64,000 bases of DNA from Agromyces sp. H66 (lineage in GTDB: Bacteria > Actinomycetota > Actinomycetes > Actinomycetales > Microbacteriaceae), in contig NZ_SJZG01000001.1 of the NCBI RefSeq assembly GCF_004959775.1, positions 1 to 64,000 on the forward strand, read 5' to 3'. Shown in pieces: positions 49,687 through 58,634 of the stretch (the stretch's first letter is position 1; every line of letters begins with the position of its first letter). The position numbers and the translations under genes are program-made. Under the pieces are notes generated by a model. The model worked only from the letters and a program-made list of their open reading frames with translations, did not search any database and was not told where the DNA came from.

Positions 49687-50709
49687 TCAGCCGCGACCCT
49701 GCACCGCGTAGGGGTTGATGAGCGCCTCCTCGGTGCCGGGCACGATGCCCTCCTCGGTAGCGGTGGGCTTGTCGGGGTCGGGCGGGAACGACTCGGTCAT
49801 CGACATCGGCATGGAGCCGTTGCGGTAGAGGTTGTTCGAGCCCTGCGAGGGCGTCCAGTCGTACGGCTCCCAATCGGGAACGTAGTTGCGGTAGCCGCCG
49901 GTGTTCACCTCGACGCGCATGCCGCTCGGCTCCCGGAAGTAGAGGAAGCTCTGCTCGCCGATGCCGTGGATCGACGGGCCGTACTCGATGTGGGTTCCGT
50001 TCTCCATGAGCACGTCGGCACCCTGCAGCAGCTCCTCGCGCGAGTCGACCCAGAACGCGTAGTGGTTCACCCGGCCGGGGCGGCTCGAGCTGTCGAGCAC
50101 GACGCCGAGGTCGTGCGACTTCTCGTTCGTGGTGAGCACCGAGAACACCGTGAGGGGTGCCTCGTCGAGCACGGTGTAGGCCATGATGCGGAAGCCGAGC
50201 ACGTCGCTGTACCACTTCGCGAACCCGCGGACGTCGGATGCCGCGACCGTGACGTGGTCGAGCTGACGCGGGCCCACGGCGTGCTTGCTGCGCTTCTCGG
50301 GGCGATCGGGGAACACCGACGCGAGCTCGTCGGCCGCGCGGTACTTCTCGACCTCCCAGAACAGCTCCATGGTGTGGCCGTAGGGGCCGGTGAAGCGGTA
50401 CGAGCGACCGTGGCCGTGGCCCTCGGCGATCCACTCGCCGGTGACGCCGGCGTCCTCGATGCGCTTGGCAGCCTCGTCGAGCGCCTCGGCGCTCGTGGTG
50501 CGCCAGGCCATGACGTTGAGCGCCGGTTCGGCGCCCTCGGCGATCACGAGCGAGTAGTTGTAGTAGTCGCCCCACGAGCGCAGGTAGACCTTGCCGTTCG
50601 CGCGCGACTGCACCCGAAGCCCGACCTGCTCCTCGTAGAAGCGGACGGAGGCCTCGACGTCGGGCGTCGCGAGCTCGAGGTACGAGAGGTGGGAGAGGAG
50701 GTTGATCAT
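49687..50709 (-). CDS. type I extradiol dioxygenase (catechol 2,3-dioxygenase family)
   Basis: A 340-residue two-domain VOC dioxygenase. The N-terminal module starts LSHLSYLELATPDVEASVRF; the catalytic C-terminal module supplies the 2-His-1-Glu iron ligands H152 (LDHVTVAASDV), H216 (VNHYAFW) and E267 (GMRVEVNT). The extra C-terminal tail (about 275-340) resembles that of homoprotocatechuate 2,3-dioxygenases. It opens a catecholic ring next to a hydroxyl group, giving a semialdehyde. AAGGA precedes ATG 50709. It is divergent from the FAH-led operon, which should process its product. Confidence 0.9.
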   Translation of the reverse strand: MINLLSHLSYLELATPDVEASVRFYEEQVGLRVQSRANGKVYLRSWGDYYNYSLVIAEGAEPALNVMAWRTTSAEALDEAAKRIEDAGVTGEWIAEGHGHGRSYRFTGPYGHTMELFWEVEKYRAADELASVFPDRPEKRSKHAVGPRQLDHVTVAASDVRGFAKWYSDVLGFRIMAYTVLDEAPLTVFSVLTTNEKSHDLGVVLDSSSRPGRVNHYAFWVDSREELLQGADVLMENGTHIEYGPSIHGIGEQSFLYFREPSGMRVEVNTGGYRNYVPDWEPYDWTPSQGSNNLYRNGSMPMSMTESFPPDPDKPTATEEGIVPGTEEALINPYAVQGRG

Positions 50710-50757
50710 CGTCGATCCTTCAGTCGGGGTGCGGTGATGACGACCGCTGGTTCTGAG

Positions 50758-50771
50758 GCCGGCGAACCGGC
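50758..50771. promoter_or_regulatory. hairpin in the dioxygenase leader
   Basis: GCCGG-CGAA-CCGGC is a perfect 5-bp stem with a CGAA tetraloop in the 284-bp divergent region between the dioxygenase and the FAH-led operon. The region also contains GGGTATCAGGGAACCCGA, part of which is symmetric (GGG/CCC arms) and may be a LysR site. No gene is evident in the gap. Confidence 0.3.
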
Positions 50772-50993
50772 ACCCTTCCACTGTCGACGCGTCCCGGGTA
50801 TCAGGGAACCCGAATCTGTTGATGCCGGGCATCGTTCTGATCGATGACCCAGTCAGGTCCGACAGTGACGGGATCGGGGCATCCATGAGACTGATGCCGT
50901 TCATCATCAATCCGGCCTTCACTGATAGCGAGAGTCGGATGTTGACTGGGGCCACGCCGCTCACCGGTGCGCGCGTGATTGGAGATCGACCCT

Positions 50994-51995
50994 GTGACAT
51001 CGTCGTCCGACGGACTGACCGCCCCCTTCGCCCTCGTGCGCTTCCGCACGGGCGACGGCGCCCGCGGAGGCGGAGCGCCGTGCCTCGGCCTCGTCGCCGG
51101 TGACCGGGTGCGCGAGATCGGGCCCGACGAGCTCGGAGCGCCCGACCTCAACGCGTTCCTCGCCGAGGCGCCCGGGTCGTGGGAGCGGCTCCGCGCGGCC
51201 GCCGAGCAGGCCGACGCCACGTGGCATCCACTCGCCGACGTCACCCTCACCGCACCCGTGACGCCCCGCCAGGTGCTGCAGACCGGCGCGAACTACCGCA
51301 CGCACGTCATCGACCTCGTGGCCGCGGGCCGCGCGAAGAACGACCCGCGCCCCATCGAGGAGTTGCGCGAGTGGGCCGCCGACATGATGGATCGCCGGGC
51401 GCGCGAGGGCACCCCGTACTTCTTCATCGGCCTGCCCGCCGCGGTCGTCGGCGACGACGTCGACCTCGTGCTGCCGAGCTACAGCGAGCAGCACGACTGG
51501 GAGCTCGAGCTCGCCGTGGTGATCGGCCGGGAGGCGTTCCGGGTCGACCGCGAGCACGCCATGGAGCATGTCGCCGGGTACACGATCGTCAACGACATCA
51601 CCACGCGCGACCTCGTGTTCCGCGAGGACATGAAGGAGATCGGCACCGACTGGTATCGCGGCAAGAACGCGCCGGGGTTCCTGCCGACCGGCCCGTTCCT
51701 GGTGCCGGCGCCGTTCGTCGCGAACCCGGGCGCCCTGCACCTCGAGCTCACCCTCAATGGCGAGACGATGCAGGATGCCACGACCGACGACCTCCTCTTC
51801 GACCTGCCCGCCCTCATCGCCGGTGCCTCCGAGAACATGCCGCTGCTGCCCGGCGACCTGCTGCTCACGGGCAGTCCCGCCGGCAACGGCATCGTGCACG
51901 GGCGGATGCTCCGCGACGGCGACGTGATGGTCGGCGCGATCGAGGGGCTCGGCGCCCAGACCGTGCGTGCCGTCGCCGAGGGGAGTGCCGCATGA
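50994..51995 (+). CDS. fumarylacetoacetate hydrolase-family protein (first copy)
   Basis: A 333-residue enzyme of the FAH/HpaG superfamily. After an N-terminal beta part, QVLQTGANYRTHVIDL, the metal-binding Glu pair in HDWELELAVVIG and Asp in GYTIVNDITTRDL are seen, then LLTGSPAGNGI. Family reactions include C-C bond hydrolysis of acylpyruvates, and decarboxylation or isomerisation after meta-cleavage. GTG 50994 is chosen with GGAG nine bases upstream; a TTG at 50979 is possible. It opens the six-gene catabolic operon; its stop overlaps the cyclase start (ATGA). Confidence 0.88.
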   Translation: MTSSSDGLTAPFALVRFRTGDGARGGGAPCLGLVAGDRVREIGPDELGAPDLNAFLAEAPGSWERLRAAAEQADATWHPLADVTLTAPVTPRQVLQTGANYRTHVIDLVAAGRAKNDPRPIEELREWAADMMDRRAREGTPYFFIGLPAAVVGDDVDLVLPSYSEQHDWELELAVVIGREAFRVDREHAMEHVAGYTIVNDITTRDLVFREDMKEIGTDWYRGKNAPGFLPTGPFLVPAPFVANPGALHLELTLNGETMQDATTDDLLFDLPALIAGASENMPLLPGDLLLTGSPAGNGIVHGRMLRDGDVMVGAIEGLGAQTVRAVAEGSAA

Positions 51996-52990
51996 CGACC
52001 ACCCCGACCGAGGTCCCCGCCGCCCTCGACCGCACCGACCCCGAGCGCCACATCGCCGAGGCCGCCGAGGCGTACCGCAACTGGGGCCGCTGGGGCGACG
52101 ACGACCGCCTGGGCACGCTGAACTTCATCGGCGACGCCGAGCGCGCCCGTGCCGCCGGGCTCGTGCGACGCGGCGCGAGCTTCTCGCTCTCGCAATCCTT
52201 CGACATGGACGGCCCGCAGCTCGGCTGGCGACGTCGCACCAATCCCATCCACACCATGCTCGGCACGGGCACGGATGCCGCGGCCGGCACGCAGGGATTC
52301 CCCCACGGCATCACCGGGGCCGACGACATGATCACCATGCCGCTGCAGTGCTCGACGCAGTGGGACGGCCTCGGCCACATCTTCGACCGGGGCATCGCGT
52401 GGAACGGCCGGCCCGCGGAGGAGGTGGTCACGAGCGAGGGCGACCTCGTCACGGGCATCGAGCACGCGGCATCCGTCATCTCGGGTCGCGGCGTTCTGCT
52501 CGACGTCGGCCGCCACCTGCGGCCGGAGACCGGTGAGCTGGAGGACGGCTACGCCATCACCGTCGCCGACCTCGAGGCGTGCATCGCCGCGCAGGGCGCG
52601 ACGAGCGCCGTCGGCCGCGGCGACCTCCTGCTCGTGCGCACCGGCCGCTATGCCCGGGCGCTGCGCGAGGGCTGGAACGGCTACGCGGGCGGCCCGAGCG
52701 CGGGCCTCTCGTTCACGACGGCCGGATGGCTGCACCGCACCGAGATCGCCGCCGTCGCGACCGACACCTGGGGCTTCGAGGTGCGCCCCAACGAGTTCGA
52801 CGACGCGTTCCAGCCGCTGCACCAGATCGTGATCCCCAACATGGGGCTCACCATCGGCGAGATGTGGAACCTCGAGGCGCTCGCCGCCGACTGCGCGGCC
52901 GACGGCGTGTACGAGTTCCTGCTCGTCGCGCCGCCGCTGCCCATCACCGGGGCGGTCGGCTCGCCCGTGAATCCGATCGCCCTCAAGTAG
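51992..52990 (+). CDS. cyclase-family protein (kynurenine formamidase-like fold)
   Basis: A 332-residue putative metal-dependent hydrolase with WGRWGDDDRLGTLNFIGD near residue 30 and the metal region TQWDGLGHIFDRG, the form the HxGTHxD motif takes in this larger cyclase subgroup; a late RTGRYARAL and GLTIGEMWNLEALA are also typical. Relatives open lactones or amides in aromatic and isatin degradation. It is translationally coupled to the FAH gene before it. The exact step is unknown. Confidence 0.87.
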   Translation: MTTTPTEVPAALDRTDPERHIAEAAEAYRNWGRWGDDDRLGTLNFIGDAERARAAGLVRRGASFSLSQSFDMDGPQLGWRRRTNPIHTMLGTGTDAAAGTQGFPHGITGADDMITMPLQCSTQWDGLGHIFDRGIAWNGRPAEEVVTSEGDLVTGIEHAASVISGRGVLLDVGRHLRPETGELEDGYAITVADLEACIAAQGATSAVGRGDLLLVRTGRYARALREGWNGYAGGPSAGLSFTTAGWLHRTEIAAVATDTWGFEVRPNEFDDAFQPLHQIVIPNMGLTIGEMWNLEALAADCAADGVYEFLLVAPPLPITGAVGSPVNPIALK

Positions 52991-53046
52991 CCCGAGACCC
53001 GAACCCGAACCATGACCCGAACCCGCATCCCGAAGGAGGGATCCTG

Positions 53047-54180
53047 ATGACCGCAGTCTCCCGAGTCGCCATCGTCGGCTCCGGCGTGGCCGGCACCGCC
53101 GCCGCCATCCTGCTCGCCGAGGGCGGCGTCGACGTCGACGTCGTCGAGATCAAGCCCGACCTCACCGCCCTCGGCTCGGGCATCACGCTGCAGGGCAACG
53201 CCCTGCGCGTGTTCGACCGGCTCGGCGTGTGGGACGAGGTCAGGGAGGCGGGCTACACGTTCGACGTGGTCGGACTGCGCACCCCGGGCCCCGACGCCAA
53301 GGTCATCGCCGAGGTTCCGGATGCGCCGACCGGCGGCCCCGAGTACCCGGCGACGGCGGGCATGTACCGTCCCGACCTCGCCCGCATCCTCGCCGACCGC
53401 GCCACCGAGCTCGGCGCGCGCATCCACTACGGCACGACCGTGGCGAGCTTCACCCAGGACGCCGACGGCGTCGACGTCACGCTCAGCGACGGGACCACCG
53501 GCCGCTACGACCTCCTCATCGGCGCCGACGGCCTGCACTCCGCCATCCGTGCGCAGCTCGGCATCGAGACCGAGCCCCAGCGCACCGGTATGGGCATCTG
53601 GCGCGCGTTCGTGCCCCGCCCGAAGGACGTCACGCACACCGACCTCTACTACGGCGGGCCCATCTACATCGCCGGCTACTGCCCGACGAGCGAGGAGATG
53701 ATGTACGCCTACCTCGTCGAGCCCGCTCAGGACCGGCATCTGCTCACGCCCGAACAGGGCGTCGAGGTCATGAAGGAACTCTCCCGGGCGTACGGCGGGC
53801 CGTGGAACGAGATCCGCGAGTCCCTCGGCGCCGACTCGCGCGTCAACTACACGTGGTTCACCACGCACATCGTGCCCGACGCGTGGAACCGCGGCCGGGT
53901 CGTGCTCATCGGCGAAGCCGCGCACAGCTGCCCGCCCACCATCGCGCAGGGCGCCGCGCAGGCCGCCGAGGACGCGCTCGTGCTCTCGCAGCTGCTGCTC
54001 GGGCGCGACGCCGTCGACCAGGCCCTGTGGGACGAGTTCCACGCCCGCCGCCTGCCGCGCGCGACCGAGGTCGTCGAGGCATCCGTGCAGCTCGGCCGGT
54101 GGCAGATCGACCACGTGCAGGACGCCGACGTGCCCGGCATGATGCGGCGCATCGCCACGCTCGTGAGCCGGCCCGCATGA
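53047..54180 (+). CDS. FAD-dependent aromatic monooxygenase (salicylate/3-hydroxybenzoate 6-hydroxylase type)
   Basis: A 377-residue group A flavin monooxygenase. It has N-terminal VAIVGSGVAGTAAAILLAEGG, the RxxL-like MYRPDLARILADRA, LLIGADGLHSAIRAQLG and the second FAD motif VVLIGEAAHSCPPTIAQGAA. AAGGAGGG precedes ATG 53047. It is expected to hydroxylate the aromatic ring using NAD(P)H and oxygen, producing the diol cleaved by the extradiol dioxygenase encoded divergently. Its stop overlaps the next gene (ATGA). Confidence 0.9.
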   Translation: MTAVSRVAIVGSGVAGTAAAILLAEGGVDVDVVEIKPDLTALGSGITLQGNALRVFDRLGVWDEVREAGYTFDVVGLRTPGPDAKVIAEVPDAPTGGPEYPATAGMYRPDLARILADRATELGARIHYGTTVASFTQDADGVDVTLSDGTTGRYDLLIGADGLHSAIRAQLGIETEPQRTGMGIWRAFVPRPKDVTHTDLYYGGPIYIAGYCPTSEEMMYAYLVEPAQDRHLLTPEQGVEVMKELSRAYGGPWNEIRESLGADSRVNYTWFTTHIVPDAWNRGRVVLIGEAAHSCPPTIAQGAAQAAEDALVLSQLLLGRDAVDQALWDEFHARRLPRATEVVEASVQLGRWQIDHVQDADVPGMMRRIATLVSRPA

Positions 54181-55286
54181 GCGACCGCCACGCCCAGGCC
54201 ACGTCTCCGTCGGCGGATGTCGCGGCCGCACCGGTCGTCGACGTGCACGCGCACCTGCTGCTGACCGAGTTGCAGGACGAGGTCGCGGCGCGCGACCCCG
54301 AGGGCTTCGCCGCCGCCCAGGCGCTCGACGCCCGGCGCAACGGGACCGAGAGCATGGCGGCATCCGGTCGCATGATCGGCGAGCGGATGCCGCTGCTCAT
54401 CTCGCTCGACGCGCGCCTCGCCGAGATGGATCGGCAGCGCGTCGACGTGCAACTCGTCTCGCCGTCGCCGTCGCACTACTATCCGTGGGCCGGCGAGGAG
54501 CTCGCCGCGTGGGCCGCACGTGAGACGAATCGCGCGGTGGCCGCGCACGTCGCGGGCGCGCCCGATCGGCTGCTCGGCCTCGGACTCGTGCCGCTGCAGC
54601 ATCCGCACCTCGTGGTCGCAGCGCTCGAGGACGCCGTGATCGCGAACGGCCTCGCGGGCGTCGAGATCTCGTCGTTCGCCGGCGACGTCGAACTCTCCGA
54701 CGAGCGGCTCGCGCCGTTCTGGGCGCGCGCCGAGGAGCTCGACGCGGTCGTGTTCCTGCACCCCTTCGGCTGCAGCCTCGACGAGCGGCTCGACCGCTTC
54801 TACCTCTCGAACACGGTCGGCCAGCCCGTCGAGAACGCGGTCGCGCTGTCGCACCTCATCTTCTCGGGCGTGCTCGACCGGCACCCGCGCCTGAAGCTCG
54901 TCGCCGCGCACGGCGGCGGCTACCTGCCGACGTTCCTCGGCCGTTCCGACCATGCCTGGCAGGTGCGGCCCGAGGCCCACGGATGCCGCGAGCTGCCGTC
55001 GTCATACCTGCGCCGCCTGCGCTTCGACTCGCTCGTGCACACGCCGAGCGCGCTGCGCGCACTCGTGGACGCCGCGGGCGCCGACCGGGTGCTGCTCGGC
55101 TCGGACTACCCGTTCGACATGGGCGTCGACGACCCGGTCGAGCGCGTGCTCGAGGCCGGGCTCCCCGACGCCGAGACGCGCGCCATCCTCTCGGGGAACG
55201 CGGGCGAACTGCTCGGGGCGCGGTTGCCGCGGGCCGCAACGCGCGTCGGCGTCACGGCGCGCATCACCGAAGGAGGGGCGGCATGA
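54177..55286 (+). CDS. ACMSD-like amidohydrolase (decarboxylase/hydrolase)
   Basis: A 369-residue amidohydrolase_2 protein. HxH in VVDVHAHLLL, a His in VFLHPFGC, KLVAAHGGGYLPTFLGR and the catalytic Asp in LLGSDYPFDMG form the usual metal and acid set. Relatives include 2-amino-3-carboxymuconate-6-semialdehyde decarboxylase and resorcylate decarboxylases, so non-oxidative decarboxylation of a ring or ring-cleavage acid is likely. It is overlapped by the monooxygenase gene and overlaps the second FAH gene. Confidence 0.88.
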   Translation: MSDRHAQATSPSADVAAAPVVDVHAHLLLTELQDEVAARDPEGFAAAQALDARRNGTESMAASGRMIGERMPLLISLDARLAEMDRQRVDVQLVSPSPSHYYPWAGEELAAWAARETNRAVAAHVAGAPDRLLGLGLVPLQHPHLVVAALEDAVIANGLAGVEISSFAGDVELSDERLAPFWARAEELDAVVFLHPFGCSLDERLDRFYLSNTVGQPVENAVALSHLIFSGVLDRHPRLKLVAAHGGGYLPTFLGRSDHAWQVRPEAHGCRELPSSYLRRLRFDSLVHTPSALRALVDAAGADRVLLGSDYPFDMGVDDPVERVLEAGLPDAETRAILSGNAGELLGARLPRAATRVGVTARITEGGAA

Positions 55287-56272
55287 GGATCGCCAGATGG
55301 ATGCATCAGGGCAGCCTCGGCGAGGGGTTCGTCATCGGCGACGGCGTCGTGCCGTTCCCGCGCGGGCTCACGGTCGCCGACGTGCTCGCCGCCGGGCTCG
55401 CCGAGGTGCCCGCGCTCGCCGCGGAGCTCGAGGGCGACGGCGAGGCATCCGCCCCGCTCGTGCCGCTCGCCGAGGTGGAGCTGCTCGCGCCGCTCGTGCC
55501 CGCGAGCGTGCGCGACTTCGCGGCCTTCGAGGAGCACGTCGAGGGCGTCACCGCCTCGGTCGACGGGGTGAGCCACGTGGCGCCCGAGTGGTACGAGCTG
55601 CCCACCTTCTACTTCACGAACCCCCACTCGATCGTCGCGACCGGTGCCGTCGTGCGGCCGCCCGCCACCGAGCGGCTCGACTTCGAGCTCGAGGTCGGCG
55701 TCGTCATCGGCGGCGTCGCGGGTTCCGACGGCCGCGACCTCGCCCCCGCCGAGGCCGACGCGCACGTCTTCGGCTACACGATCTTCAACGACTGGTCGGC
55801 ACGCGACATCCAGGCCCGGGAGATGCAGGTGCGGCTCGGCCCGGCCAAAGGCAAGGACTTCGCCACGACGCTCGGCCCGTGGATCGCCACCGCCGACGAG
55901 TTCGACGATCTCGTCGACGACGACGGCTTCCTGCCCATCGTGATCGAGGCGTTCGTCAACGGCGAGCGCGTCGGCCACGACCTGCTCTCGAACATGGGCT
56001 GGCCGTTCCGTGACCTCGTGGCCTACGCGTCCCGTGATTCACGCGTCGTGCCCGGCGACGTGCTCGGCTCGGGCACGGCCGGGAACGGCGGATGCCTCGC
56101 CGAGCTGTGGGGGCGGGCCGGCTCCCTCACGCCGCCGCCGCTGGTCGAGGGCGACGAGGTCGTCCTGCGCGTCGAGGGCATCGGCGAGCTCCGCAACACC
56201 GTCGGACGTGCGGTTCACGTCCCCCCGATCCCTCCGGCACGGTCGCGCTCGCGCGCCCGCGCCAGAGGGTGA
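55283..56272 (+). CDS. fumarylacetoacetate hydrolase-family protein (second copy)
   Basis: A 329-residue FAH enzyme only distantly similar to the first copy in this operon. Landmarks are VRDFAAFEEHVEG, PTFYFTNPHSIV, the Glu ligands of LDFELEVGVVIGG, GYTIFNDWSARDIQ and GKDFATTLGPWI, then VLGSGTAGNGGCLAELWGR, which match true FAH-type enzymes more closely than the HpaG-like first copy. AGGAGG precedes ATG 55283. Two different FAH enzymes imply two successive C-C or isomerase steps. Confidence 0.88.
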   Translation: MRIARWMHQGSLGEGFVIGDGVVPFPRGLTVADVLAAGLAEVPALAAELEGDGEASAPLVPLAEVELLAPLVPASVRDFAAFEEHVEGVTASVDGVSHVAPEWYELPTFYFTNPHSIVATGAVVRPPATERLDFELEVGVVIGGVAGSDGRDLAPAEADAHVFGYTIFNDWSARDIQAREMQVRLGPAKGKDFATTLGPWIATADEFDDLVDDDGFLPIVIEAFVNGERVGHDLLSNMGWPFRDLVAYASRDSRVVPGDVLGSGTAGNGGCLAELWGRAGSLTPPPLVEGDEVVLRVEGIGELRNTVGRAVHVPPIPPARSRSRARARG

Positions 56273-56310
56273 TCCCACCCATCCGCACACCCATCACCCG
56301 AGGAGTCTCA

Positions 56311-57546
56311 ATGGCGAACACCTCAGTCCAGACCGAGCCCGGCACTCGCCGGCCCGGTGTCCTCCAGGCCGTCCTGCTGCTCGCGGGCAGTTGCATGCCC
56401 GTGCTGGGGTCGGTGCTCCTGACGCCGATCCTGCCGCAGCTCTCGGCCGAGTTCGGCGGTGCCCCGGGGGGCGAGATCCTCGTGCCCATGGTGGTCGCCA
56501 TCCCGGCGCTGATGATCGCGCTCTTCGCGCCGTTCGCCGGGCAGATCGTCGACCGACTCGGGCGCAAGAAGCTGCTCATCATCGCGATGTTCGCGTACAC
56601 GCTCGTCGGCATCGCGCCGGCGTTCCTCGACACGCTCCCGGCGATCCTCGCCACGCGCGTCGGCGTGGGCATCACCGAGGCGGCGATCATGACGGTCTGC
56701 ACGACGCTCATCGTCGACTACTGGCATGAGCCCGAGCGGCGGGCGAAGTACCTCGGGCTGCAGACCATCGTGACCACCCTGGCCGCGACCGCGTTCATCG
56801 CGATCGGCGGCGCGGCGGGCGCGGCGGGCTGGCGCACGCCGTTCTGGATCTACCTGGCGGCGGCGATCATCGCCGTGCCGATGATCTTCCTGCTGTGGGA
56901 GCCGAACAAGGCCGACCCCACCGATTCGCACGCGCGCGCGCCGAAGGTGCCGATTCCGTGGCGCCGGATCGCGATGCCCCTCATCGTCGGCCTGTTCGGC
57001 GGGTTCACGTTCTACGTGCTCGTCATCGAGGCCAGCTACCTCCTCGTCGACGCGGGCGTCGCACCCACCGACACCCCGACGATCGGCGGGATCGCGGCAC
57101 TCGCCTCGCTGGCGACGGCGGCCGGCGGCTTCACCTTCACGCGGATCGCCAAGGTCGGCGTGAACCGGATCCTCCCCGTGGCGTTCGCCCTGCAGGCGGT
57201 CGGCATGCTCATCATCTGGTTCGTCGGGGGTGTTCCCGGAGTCGCGGTGGGAGCCATCGTCGGCGGCGCCGGTTCGGGTCTCCTGCTGCCGTCGATGCTC
57301 ACGTGGGCGGTCGGGTCCACCCGCTTCGAGGAGCGCGGCCGCGTCACCGGGCTGTGGACCGCGGCGTTCTTCTTCGGCCAGTTCCTCACGCCGATCATCA
57401 TGGGCGCGATCACGGCCGCCGTCGGATCGCTGCCGGTCGCCGTGGGCGTCGTCGGCATCGCGTGCGCGGTGGCGGCGATCCTGCTCGGCTTCGGCCTGCG
57501 GAAGTCGAACATGGCTCCGGCCGAGGAGGTCACCGCGACGGTCTGA
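56311..57546 (+). CDS. MFS transporter, probable aromatic acid importer
   Basis: A 411-residue transporter with 12 predicted helices. The MFS loop signature is GQIVDRLGRKKLLI between helices 2 and 3; the central loop (about 195-215) is charged. AGGAG precedes ATG 56311. As the last gene of the aromatic operon it probably brings in the starting compound, though export of an intermediate is possible. Its 3' end overlaps the convergent LysR gene by 17 bases. Confidence 0.88.
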   Translation: MANTSVQTEPGTRRPGVLQAVLLLAGSCMPVLGSVLLTPILPQLSAEFGGAPGGEILVPMVVAIPALMIALFAPFAGQIVDRLGRKKLLIIAMFAYTLVGIAPAFLDTLPAILATRVGVGITEAAIMTVCTTLIVDYWHEPERRAKYLGLQTIVTTLAATAFIAIGGAAGAAGWRTPFWIYLAAAIIAVPMIFLLWEPNKADPTDSHARAPKVPIPWRRIAMPLIVGLFGGFTFYVLVIEASYLLVDAGVAPTDTPTIGGIAALASLATAAGGFTFTRIAKVGVNRILPVAFALQAVGMLIIWFVGGVPGVAVGAIVGGAGSGLLLPSMLTWAVGSTRFEERGRVTGLWTAAFFFGQFLTPIIMGAITAAVGSLPVAVGVVGIACAVAAILLGFGLRKSNMAPAEEVTATV

Positions 57547-58507
57547 CCCCCGGACGGCGGGGCGGGGCGCCGGTGCGCACCGCCCCGTCGCCGAGTTCGG
57601 CCGCGGCCTCCTCGAACAGGGTGCGCATCCACTCGTGCTCGGGGTCGCGACGGTGCATCGGATGCCACCACAGCGCGTTCGAGATCGGGGTCGCGTCGAA
57701 CGGCGGCTCGTACACGCGCACGTCGGCCATGGCCCGCGCGTAGCCGGCGAGTCCGGCCTGCAGGAGGCCGAGCCGCTGGGTGCCGGCGACGTACAGCGGC
57801 AGCGCGAGGAAGCTCTCGACGACCGTGCCGACGGTCGGCTCGACGCCGAGCTGCTGGATCTGCCGGCTCGCCGAGGTGAAGGCGGTCTGCGACTGGTACG
57901 TGAACACCCACTCCGACTCCGCGACATCCGCCATCGTGACCTCGCCCCGGATGCGCTCGTTGTCGGCCGAGGCGATCACGACCCAGCGGTCCTTCCAGAG
58001 GTCGGTGTAGGGCAGGTCGCTGAGGAAGCCGTGCGGGATCATCAGGGCATCCGCCGAGCGGAGCCGGTTCACGGCGTCCTCGATCACCTGCGGGGAGTGG
58101 TACATGAACCGGAAGCGGATGCCGGGCGCCCGTTCGGCGGCCAGCATCGCGACCCGGCGGCCGAGCGTCGCGAACGCGTAGTCGGACCCGTAGACGGCGA
58201 ACTCCCGCGACGATTCCTCCGCGTTCCACTCGGCCTGGCTCTCGAACACCCGGCGTACCGCCTCGAGCGCCGCGGGCGCCTGCTCCGAGAGCCGGGAGGC
58301 GAGCGGCGTCAGTTCGTAGGTGTTGCCCCGTCGCGCCAGGATCGGGTCGTTGAAGTGGGTGCGGAGCCGCGCCAGCGACGCGCTGAGCGCGGGCTGGCTG
58401 AGGCGCAGGCGCTCCGCCGCGCGCGTGACGCTGCGCTCGGTGAGCAGGGCGTCGAGCGAGACGAGCAGGTTGAGGTCGAGGCGGGAGAGGGAAGGCTGGT
58501 CGGACAC
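57530..58507 (-). CDS. LysR-family regulator, NodD/NahR branch
   Basis: A 325-residue regulator starting at GTG 58507. The helix-turn-helix LVSLDALLTERSVTRAAERL and LSQPALSASLARLRTHFNDP matches NodD/NahR/LinR-type proteins that respond to aromatic inducers; a two-lobed effector domain follows. It converges on, and overlaps, the last gene of the aromatic operon, so it is the prime candidate activator. Its leader contains the hairpin CTGGGG-TCGGG-CCCCAG (58532-58548). Confidence 0.9.
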   Translation of the reverse strand: MSDQPSLSRLDLNLLVSLDALLTERSVTRAAERLRLSQPALSASLARLRTHFNDPILARRGNTYELTPLASRLSEQAPAALEAVRRVFESQAEWNAEESSREFAVYGSDYAFATLGRRVAMLAAERAPGIRFRFMYHSPQVIEDAVNRLRSADALMIPHGFLSDLPYTDLWKDRWVVIASADNERIRGEVTMADVAESEWVFTYQSQTAFTSASRQIQQLGVEPTVGTVVESFLALPLYVAGTQRLGLLQAGLAGYARAMADVRVYEPPFDATPISNALWWHPMHRRDPEHEWMRTLFEEAAAELGDGAVRTGAPPRRPGVRPSR

Positions 58508-58531
58508 GTCGTCGTGGTCCTTCGAACGGGG

Positions 58532-58548
58532 CTGGGGTCGGGCCCCAG
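58532..58548. promoter_or_regulatory. hairpin/dyad upstream of the LysR gene
   Basis: CTGGGG and CCCCAG enclose TCGGG, 25 bases before the LysR start. It could be a regulator dyad or a leader hairpin; nothing else in the 127-bp gap to 58634 stands out. Confidence 0.3.
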
Positions 58549-58634
58549 TCTATCGACCCGGCCGATTCTCGGGGGCTCGGGTATCGCGGTGGATGATTGC
58601 GATGGCCTTCGGCCTGACCGGTCCGTGCCCGTGC

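Noticed and set aside
48571..50847. A 758-codon forward frame across the ketopantoate-reductase-like and dioxygenase genes
   Set aside because: It is out of frame with the first gene and antisense to the second; both have recognisable protein families.
50710..50993. Small gene in the dioxygenase/FAH intergenic region
   Set aside because: Short frames there lack ribosome sites and family resemblance; symmetric elements suggest a regulatory region.
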